6,074 bases of DNA from Microcaldota archaeon. Lineage in GTDB: Archaea; Micrarchaeota; Micrarchaeia; Anstonellales; Anstonellaceae. Of the stretch, positions 1-3,983 are shown piece by piece; the first letter of the stretch is position 1, and every line of letters starts with the position of its first letter. The notes beneath the pieces are model-generated. The model was not told the origin of the DNA, made no database searches, and saw only the letters and a program-made list of their open reading frames with translations. The stretch lies in NCBI GenBank assembly GCA_021813025.1, contig JAKAME010000073.1, positions 1 through 6,074 on the forward strand, given 5' to 3'. The translations under genes were made by a program, and so were the position numbers.

Positions 1-174
1 GTTGCGCTTGCCAAGTATGAGGATGTGGAGCCACTGCAGCATCATGCAGAGGATGCCGATGATTTCAAGCACGAACGCGACAATGTAGGTCGGAATGGCC
101 CAGAGCCAGCGGATGAACAGCTCGAGGCGGCCGGCCTCCTCCTTGTACGTCACGTCGAATTTCACGGTTTTCAT
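1..174 (-). CDS. DUF4389 small membrane protein, copy A (3' end cut by window edge)
   Basis: The first 58 codons of a small membrane protein are visible, starting at ATG 174-172 and running off the left edge. It begins MKTVKFDVTY, continues with an RLELFIRWLW amphipathic segment and the IPTYIV motif, then a hydrophobic stretch (about residues 26-54) ending in a LHILILGKR turn. This is the N-terminal half of the DUF4389 pattern (dY, RL..L.RWL..IP.Y, then a membrane helix and LxGK/R). By eye, 42 of 58 residues match the downstream-strand neighbour copy B, so this is a tandem duplicate. A GAGGTGA ribosome-binding site at 185-179 ends four bases before the ATG. The gene starts 18 bp after the copy B stop, so co-transcription is very likely. 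DUF4389 has no established biochemical function that I know of; a membrane location is the only safe inference. Confidence 0.85.
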   Translation of the reverse strand, partial: MKTVKFDVTYKEEAGRLELFIRWLWAIPTYIVAFVLEIIGILCMMLQWLHILILGKRN

Positions 175-178
175 CGTT

Positions 179-185
179 TCACCTC
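179..185 (-). promoter_or_regulatory. Ribosome-binding site of DUF4389 copy A
   Basis: GAGGTGA on the minus strand, four bases before ATG 174. It has the same sequence and spacing as the site of copy B and fully matches the usual archaeal anti-Shine-Dalgarno UCACCUC. It sits in the 18-bp gap after the copy B stop, so copy A can be translated independently from the shared message. Confidence 0.7.
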
Positions 186-192
186 GTTTGGT

Positions 193-474
193 CTAATTTT
201 CAGGCAGGATGGGGTTGCGCTCATCCGTGAGGAGGTAGATGTAGCTCTTCCACCTGACCTCGTAGTCGAAGAACATCCGGATGGCCTTGTGCAGCGCCGC
301 GTGGCGCTTGCCAAGGAAGAGGATGTGGATGAACTGCAGGGTCATGGCGATGACGCCGATGATGGCAAGGATGATGACCACGATGTAGCTGGGTATGGAC
401 CAGAGCCAGCGGATGAACAGCTCGAGCCGCCCTGCCGGGCCCTTGTACGTGACATCGAACTTCACTGTTTTCAT
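193..474 (-). CDS. DUF4389 small membrane protein, copy B
   Basis: This is a complete 93-residue protein, ATG 474-472 to TAG 195-193. Residues 1-11 (MKTVKFDVTYK) form a short polar strand. Residues 16-25 are RLELFIRWLW, followed by SIPSYIV and a long hydrophobic span (about 27-54) that could be one long or two short membrane helices. The C-terminal half has LGKRHAALHKAI, then FFDYEVRWKSYIYLLTDE and NPILPEN. The RW..Y.YLLTDE..P ending is the typical DUF4389 C-terminus, and the length is normal for a single-domain member. GAGGTGA at 485-479 sits four bases before the ATG. An ATG at 478-476 is out of frame and is not used. The gene leads a pair with copy A and has a TATA-like box at 506-514. Its function is unknown. 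An envelope or membrane-associated role is likely but unspecified. Confidence 0.9.
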   Translation of the reverse strand: MKTVKFDVTYKGPAGRLELFIRWLWSIPSYIVVIILAIIGVIAMTLQFIHILFLGKRHAALHKAIRMFFDYEVRWKSYIYLLTDERNPILPEN

Positions 475-478
475 TCAT

Positions 479-485
479 TCACCTC
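479..485 (-). promoter_or_regulatory. Ribosome-binding site of DUF4389 copy B
   Basis: GAGGTGA on the minus strand, four bases before ATG 474. It decides the start in favour of 474 over the out-of-frame ATG at 478. If transcription begins about 26 bp from the TATA-like box at 506-514, the leader would be only about ten bases and would barely contain this site. Confidence 0.7.
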
Positions 486-505
486 TTTCCGACTACCGAG
501 AGGGG

Positions 506-514
506 CTATTTAAG
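506..514 (-). promoter_or_regulatory. TATA-like promoter element for the DUF4389 pair
   Basis: The minus strand reads CTTAAATAG, a good archaeal TATA-box match, centred about 36 bp before the copy B start codon. It is embedded in an inverted repeat, GGGCT at 503-507 and AGCCC at 513-517. The related box at 682-687 is also flanked by GGCT and AGCC. This is a sequence-only prediction; no clear BRE is visible next to it. Confidence 0.5.
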
Positions 515-548
515 CCCATGCCCAAAACCTATTAACAAAAGTGAATAA

Positions 549-635
549 TCAAAGTTCGGGGATATGGAGGCTGCGCTTTATTTCGGCAGGGTCCGCGCTT
601 TCCTGATAGCTGACCTTGATTTTGACGGTTTTCAT
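549..635 (-). CDS. 28-residue ORF, probable truncated third DUF4389 copy
   Basis: ATG 635-633 to TGA 551-549 encodes 28 residues. The first part, MKTVKIKVSYQESADP, resembles the N-termini of the two neighbouring DUF4389 proteins (MKTVKFDVTYKEEAG and MKTVKFDVTYKGPAG), then similarity fades to EIKRSLHIPEL and a stop. No continuation of the domain is recognisable in any minus frame down to copy B, so this looks like a decayed or truncated copy rather than a simple frameshift. It keeps a TATA box (682-687) about 50 bp upstream and a weak GGGTG before the ATG. An in-frame ATG at 656-654 would add seven residues and lies near the expected transcription start. It could be a real small peptide, but the pseudogene reading is at least as likely. 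Confidence 0.45.
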   Translation of the reverse strand: MKTVKIKVSYQESADPAEIKRSLHIPEL

Positions 636-681
636 TGCTGCACCCGTCCCTCTCATTGGGCCAATGGGCGCGTGGCTCTGA

Positions 682-687
682 TTTAAA
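682..687. promoter_or_regulatory. Palindromic TATA box shared by divergent genes
   Basis: TTTAAA reads the same on both strands and lies in the only gap between the minus-strand 28-codon ORF and the + strand operon. On the + strand its centre is about 27 bp before GTG 712, as expected for a leaderless archaeal transcript. On the minus strand it would start transcription near 658, giving a leader of about 23 bases before ATG 635. It may drive one or both directions. No BRE-like sequence is obvious on either side. Confidence 0.5.
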
Positions 688-711
688 AGCCCGAAACCCC
701 AATTTTTGGAT

Positions 712-1704
712 GTGTTCGACCGCCAATCCGCTTCAGCTCACCCCGTGCAATCAGCCTCCGCCCGCCTCGGGCAGCCGCACAAGCAGGGAGGGCGCGGGGG
801 CAGACTGCGCAACCTGTTCAAGGACCGGGTGCTCAAGCCCCTTGTCATAGCCAGCTTCGTCATTTTCTTTGGCGCGGCCGGCCCCTTGGATGCCTCGGCC
901 AGAGACAGGCCGCAGAAAACAAGGGAGGCAGGCATAGTCTTCCAATCAGACACTCTTGCGCTCGTGCAGGCCTCCAAGCCGGGCCAGCCGCTCCCTCCCT
1001 CAATCCAAAGCGGGCTGGAGGAGATGCTAAGCAAAATCTCCCATTCCTACCCTGATGCGGTCAAAAAGTGGCGGGAGGGCCAGCTGCGCGAGGGGCTTCC
1101 GCACGGCATAAACCTGCTCGACACCATCCGCGTCGAGCTGGTCAATCCGGCCCTTTTCGAGCAGGTTGAAGACGCGGGCCAGTCGGTGCGTTGGGACGAT
1201 TTCCAGACGCTCTACGTCAATACGGGCGCGGCGTTCCGCCCGGACGAGATGGCATTGCGGCTTTCGCAGATATTTTCCAGGGGCGGCGGCTTCGGCTCGC
1301 CCACCCCGTTCCACGACGCCTACATAAGCGACCTGATTCCCTCGCTGATGGCCGCAACGCTGGTTTCGGATTCGGCCCGCGCCCCGGCCTTCTCCGCCGC
1401 GAGCGGGGGCGAGGGCGCGCTGGGAGAGCATGGGGCCTGCGCCCTGTGGTTCGCGCAATTAATGGGCAGCGAGAATTTTGTCAAGGCCTATTTCGAGCGC
1501 AATACCTCAGTCCTGCGGGAGGAGTATGAGCGGGCCCTCGGCCCCGGCAGGTACGACCCGCTGGTGTCATCCGGCCATCCGATGAGGCTCATCAACCAGC
1601 ACATGCGCCAGGCAGGCCTGAAGGCCGATGCATGGGAGCAAGTGGAACCGCTGGCCAAGAAGCTGAACCTGAATCTGGCGCGGCCGGCGTCCGGGGAGAT
1701 GTAG
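712..1704 (+). CDS. Putative exported or membrane-anchored protein of unknown function
   Basis: This protein of about 330 residues is one I do not recognise. Residues 1-39 are polar and basic with a repeated QSASA and a KQGGRGGRLRN patch. A hydrophobic segment follows (about 41-58, LVIASFVIFFGAAG) and then DASA, a plausible signal-peptidase site near residue 63, so most of the chain is probably outside the membrane. The remainder is soluble and helix-rich. Near residues 251-261, MGSENFVKAYF followed by LREEYERALG loosely recalls the C-terminal part of some zinc metallopeptidase-like domains, but no HExxH motif exists, so catalysis is not claimed. GTG 712 is chosen because the TATA box at 682-687 predicts transcription starting there. 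TTG 706 adds two residues. GTG 829 would give a conventional short signal peptide and is a serious alternative. It ends ATG-TAG directly against the next gene. Confidence 0.7.
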   Translation: MFDRQSASAHPVQSASARLGQPHKQGGRGGRLRNLFKDRVLKPLVIASFVIFFGAAGPLDASARDRPQKTREAGIVFQSDTLALVQASKPGQPLPPSIQSGLEEMLSKISHSYPDAVKKWREGQLREGLPHGINLLDTIRVELVNPALFEQVEDAGQSVRWDDFQTLYVNTGAAFRPDEMALRLSQIFSRGGGFGSPTPFHDAYISDLIPSLMAATLVSDSARAPAFSAASGGEGALGEHGACALWFAQLMGSENFVKAYFERNTSVLREEYERALGPGRYDPLVSSGHPMRLINQHMRQAGLKADAWEQVEPLAKKLNLNLARPASGEM

Positions 1705-2757
1705 ATGGCAGTCCTTCTTTTCCAGCTCTCGCCTGCGCCGCAGCTTTTCACGGCCCCCAGCCCCCAGCATCCGGCAGAATATTTCCTCACGCCTGCCGGG
1801 CTGGAATCAACCGTGCTCTCGCTGAACGGGCAGAATGCCAAAGGCAGCCTCTCGCTCTACCTCAGCCTCATCCGCCCGCTTTCCGACGGGCAGAAGGCGG
1901 CCTTCTGCGACGTCCTGCTCCAGTTCAACTCCAAATTCAGGCGCTCAAAGCCTGCCGGCCCTAGCGAATGGCAGCAGTCGTTCATGTATGCGCTGGCCGC
2001 CGAAACCGCTCCTGCCTGGACTGCGCGGGAGGCGGGGCACGACGCGAAGCTTGTCGAGGACGCCAAGCTCGCCTACAGGGAGGCGGTCAAGGCCCGCTCG
2101 CCCGGGCGCGAAACTCTGCGCAAGGAGTATGAATCCGCCAAGGGGGCCTTCCGCAAGAAGTACGGCAATTACAAATTCAGCTCAAACAACTGCCGCCAGT
2201 GGGCGCTCGGCCTGTATTACGACGTGCTGGGCGAATTCCTCTCTCCCGAAGCCTCTGCGCGGCTGAGCAAAAGGAAATCCGGCTCCCGGCCGCGCAATTT
2301 CGACTGGAAGGAGGATAGCTTCCAGGTTGACCGCCTGCAGTTGCCGGGCTGGAACAGCAAGAGCCCCGCCGAGCAGGAGCGTTACCGGACAGGCCACAGG
2401 GTCGCCTTCATCGAGACCGACTTTTCAGCAGGCGACCTCACGACGGGGTGCCTTGTATGGGTGGACAGGAATTCTCACGCCCGCCGCAGCCCATTCAATC
2501 CCCACGTCGGCATCTATGTGGACGACCGCTCGGCCGGCGACCGCGCGACCGCCAGCCGCGTGGCATCCGGCCATGTGGCCAACACGGGCAAGCCTGTCAA
2601 TTACGACACGTTCGCGGAATTTGCCAAAAAGGCGCGCGTGGTGAAGATTCTGCGCCTTGTCAGCGCGGGCTGGCCGGAGCCGGGCGAGCATGCGTTCAAC
2701 CTTTTGGAGGAAATAGCCCCCTGGGAGCTGCCAATCAGGCGTTCTGCGGCGCCCTGA
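1705..2757 (+). CDS. NlpC/P60-like candidate cysteine peptidase or amidase
   Basis: This is a 350-residue protein with no convincing signal peptide. Residues 112-157 are charged and probably helical or coiled-coil (KLVEDAKLAYREAVKA). NNCRQWALGLYYDVLG at 161-176 offers Cys163 as nucleophile at the start of a helix. Further on are GDLTTGCLVWV (243-253), PHVGIYVDD (266-274) with His267, and GHVANTGKPVNY (289-300) with His290, then ARVVKILRL. The order Cys-helix, GD-strand, HVGIY-strand and a polar third residue is that of classical NlpC/P60 enzymes, which hydrolyse peptide or amide bonds, often in cell walls. The gap of 104 residues from Cys to His is roughly twice that of compact members such as Spr, implying an insertion (about 180-235). 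The assignment rests on motifs only. The start ATG 1705 abuts the TAG of the preceding gene, with GGGGAG just upstream, so the two are translationally coupled. Confidence 0.65.
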   Translation: MAVLLFQLSPAPQLFTAPSPQHPAEYFLTPAGLESTVLSLNGQNAKGSLSLYLSLIRPLSDGQKAAFCDVLLQFNSKFRRSKPAGPSEWQQSFMYALAAETAPAWTAREAGHDAKLVEDAKLAYREAVKARSPGRETLRKEYESAKGAFRKKYGNYKFSSNNCRQWALGLYYDVLGEFLSPEASARLSKRKSGSRPRNFDWKEDSFQVDRLQLPGWNSKSPAEQERYRTGHRVAFIETDFSAGDLTTGCLVWVDRNSHARRSPFNPHVGIYVDDRSAGDRATASRVASGHVANTGKPVNYDTFAEFAKKARVVKILRLVSAGWPEPGEHAFNLLEEIAPWELPIRRSAAP

Positions 2758-2771
2758 GGGCAAAAATCAAC

Positions 2772-2776
2772 GGGTG
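2772..2776 (+). promoter_or_regulatory. Ribosome-binding site deciding the pirin start
   Basis: GGGTG lies six bases before ATG 2783. The GTG inside it (2774-2776) is in frame and could be read as a start three codons earlier. Its role as the ribosome-binding site, and the match of the ATG-start numbering to pirin metal residues, favour the ATG. Confidence 0.6.
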
Positions 2777-2782
2777 TTTGAA

Positions 2783-3484
2783 ATGCGTTCCATCGTGCGC
2801 TCTTCCGAGCGCTTCCGCTCCAAAGAGGGCTGGCTGGACACCTATTGGCATTTCTCATTCGGCCACTACTACGACCGCTCCAGCATGGGCTGGGGGCGCT
2901 TGCGCGTGTTCAACGACGACCGCATCGCGGTTGGCGGCAAATTCGATTTGCATCCCCACGCCAACTATGAGATAATGACCGTTATGCTTGAGGGCGAGCT
3001 GGAGCACACCGACAGCGCAGGCCATCGGGGCGTCCTGTCGGCCAACGGCGTGCAGGCCATGAGCGCCGCTTCGGGTGTCTATCATTCAGAAGCCCAGCAT
3101 GGCGCAAAACCAGTCCATTCCCTCCAAATCTGGATTGAGCCTGAGAAAAAAGGCGGCTCGCCGACATGGGCCAGCCACGAGTTCAAGCCCGAAGACTTCG
3201 AGAACAAGCTCTGCCCGCTTGTTTCCGGCATGGAGAAAGTGAAAGCACCCTTGCAGATTGGACAGAAGGCCGCCCTATATCGCGCCCAACTCGGCCCAAA
3301 GAAATCCCTTTCCCATTCTTTTTCGGGCTCGCACGCCTTTGTCTACGTTGTTTCCGGCAAATTGAAAATCGGCTCAGACATACTGGAAGCAGCCGACTCG
3401 ATGAAAATAAAGGATGAAAAGAAAATGGAATTCGAGGCAACCGGTCATGATTCTGCCGATTTCATTTTGATTGAGCTGCCTTGA
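2783..3484 (+). CDS. Pirin-family cupin protein (YhhW-like)
   Basis: This 233-residue bicupin protein is close to the length of E. coli YhhW. The N-terminus has the family pattern R-S-S-E-R-F, GWLDTYWHFSFGHYYD and GWGRLRVFNDDRI. The first cupin holds HPHANYEIMTVMLEGELEHTD, G..SANGVQAMSAASGVYHSE and the HSLQIWI strand. Counting from ATG 2783, the metal ligands are His57, His59, His101 and Glu103, which to my knowledge is the YhhW numbering. The second, degenerate cupin spans roughly 155-230 (SHSFSGSHAFVYVVSGKL). Pirins bind iron or another divalent metal; several have quercetin 2,3-dioxygenase activity, and eukaryotic pirin is a redox-sensitive transcription cofactor. The in vivo substrate here is unknown. 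The gene follows the NlpC/P60-like gene by 25 bp on the same strand with no promoter visible between, so it is probably the third gene of the operon. It is expected to be cytoplasmic. Confidence 0.95.
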   Translation: MRSIVRSSERFRSKEGWLDTYWHFSFGHYYDRSSMGWGRLRVFNDDRIAVGGKFDLHPHANYEIMTVMLEGELEHTDSAGHRGVLSANGVQAMSAASGVYHSEAQHGAKPVHSLQIWIEPEKKGGSPTWASHEFKPEDFENKLCPLVSGMEKVKAPLQIGQKAALYRAQLGPKKSLSHSFSGSHAFVYVVSGKLKIGSDILEAADSMKIKDEKKMEFEATGHDSADFILIELP

Positions 3485-3495
3485 GCGGGCTTCAT

Positions 3496-3511
3496 CGCAA
3501 GCCATAAAAAC
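3496..3511 (+). promoter_or_regulatory. BRE plus TATA promoter for a leaderless hicBA transcript
   Basis: CGCAAGC (3496-3502) matches the archaeal BRE pattern cRnAAn and is followed directly by CATAAAAAC. The centre of the A/T run is about 26 bp before ATG 3533, and there is no Shine-Dalgarno sequence in front of that ATG. Transcription should therefore begin at or within a base or two of the start codon. Confidence 0.65.
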
Positions 3512-3532
3512 CCGTCCCGAGTTAACCTCGTC

Positions 3533-3772
3533 ATGAAGACAAATACTTATACTGTGGTCATCGAGAAGGGCGAGGACGGCTATTACGTCGCTTCCGTGCC
3601 GGCCATCCCCAAGTGCCACACGCAGGGCAAAACCGTGGCGCAGGCCATGGAGCGCATCAAGGAAGTGATTGCCCTCTGTTTGGAAGAAGAGCCCGCTCCC
3701 CGCTATCAGCTGGTCGGCATCCAGACGGTCGAGGTGCCATTCCATGGCCGCCCTGCGCCCGCTCAAGCTTAG
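3533..3772 (+). CDS. hicB: HicB-family antitoxin, minimal form
   Basis: This 79-residue protein has the UPF0150/HicB signature: YTVVIEKGEDGYYVASVPAIPKCHTQGKT (residues 6-34), then a helix AQAMERIKEVIALCLEEE. This is the partial RNase H-like fold that binds HicA and blocks its active site. The usual LPGCHTQG is IPKCHTQG here. After about residue 60 only a short tail follows (VGIQTVEVPFHG), so the C-terminal helix-turn-helix or ribbon-helix-helix DNA-binding domain of larger HicB proteins is missing. Autoregulation, if any, would need another mechanism. ATG 3533 is set by the leaderless promoter. The last 29 bases overlap hicA, which is the reverse of the classical hicA-hicB order but common in minimal pairs. 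Confidence 0.93.
   Translation: MKTNTYTVVIEKGEDGYYVASVPAIPKCHTQGKTVAQAMERIKEVIALCLEEEPAPRYQLVGIQTVEVPFHGRPAPAQA
3731..3736 (+). promoter_or_regulatory. Ribosome-binding site of hicA inside hicB
   Basis: GAGGTG lies seven bases before ATG 3744, within the hicB coding sequence. It picks ATG 3744 as the hicA start instead of the upstream in-frame ATG at 3669, which would give 25 extra residues unlike the family. Confidence 0.75.
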
Positions 3773-3968
3773 GGAAGTTCTCCGCGCCTTGGGGAAGCTG
3801 GGGTTCCAGAAAACAAGCCAGAGAGGAAGCCATGCAAAATTCAAGCATCCTGATGGGCGATGGACAGTGGTTCCCGTCCACGGCAGCAAGGAAATCGACC
3901 GCTGCCTGCTTCGAAAAATCATCCGCGAGTGCGAAGTCTCGGACGACGAGTTCATGGCGCAAGCCTAA
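3744..3968 (+). CDS. hicA: HicA-family toxin, mRNA interferase
   Basis: This 74-residue protein matches the usual small size of HicA. It shows the double-stranded RNA-binding-like fold of the family: LKLREVLRALGKLGFQ (8-22), QRGSHAKFKHPDG (26-38) with the catalytic His30 in the G-S-H motif, WTVVPVHGSKEID, then a helix LLRKIIRECEVSDDEF. HicA toxins cleave mRNA (and tmRNA in bacteria) when freed from HicB, halting translation. All key family features appear intact, so the toxin is probably active and needs the HicB encoded just upstream. Translation starts within hicB, 29 bases before its stop, giving tight coupling. The TAA at 3966-3968 lies 2 bp from the stop codon of convergent uvrA. Confidence 0.94.
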   Translation: MAALRPLKLREVLRALGKLGFQKTSQRGSHAKFKHPDGRWTVVPVHGSKEIDRCLLRKIIRECEVSDDEFMAQA

Positions 3969-3970
3969 GC

Positions 3971-3983
3971 CTATTTCCTTTTC
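3971..3983 (+). terminator. Possible T-rich termination signal for hicBA
   Basis: The + strand reads CTATTTCCTTTTC immediately after the hicA stop. Archaeal transcription can end at such T-rich tracts, but this one also encodes the C-terminus of convergent uvrA, so its base composition may simply reflect lysine codons there. Confidence 0.2.

Noticed and set aside
25..513. A 162-codon + strand frame with an internal repeat
   Set aside because: It is the antisense of both DUF4389 genes; the repeat simply mirrors their tandem duplication.
2774..2782. GTG 2774 as the pirin start codon
   Set aside because: The GTG belongs to a GGGTG ribosome-binding site correctly spaced for ATG 2783, and the ATG numbering places metal ligands as in YhhW.
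3488..3503. GGCTT/AAGCC hairpin after the pirin stop as an intrinsic terminator
   Set aside because: The stem is only 5 bp, there is no T tract after it, and it overlaps the BRE of the hicBA promoter.
3374..3955. A 193-codon minus-strand frame across pirin, hicB and hicA
   Set aside because: It crosses three well-supported genes on the other strand and shows no family features.
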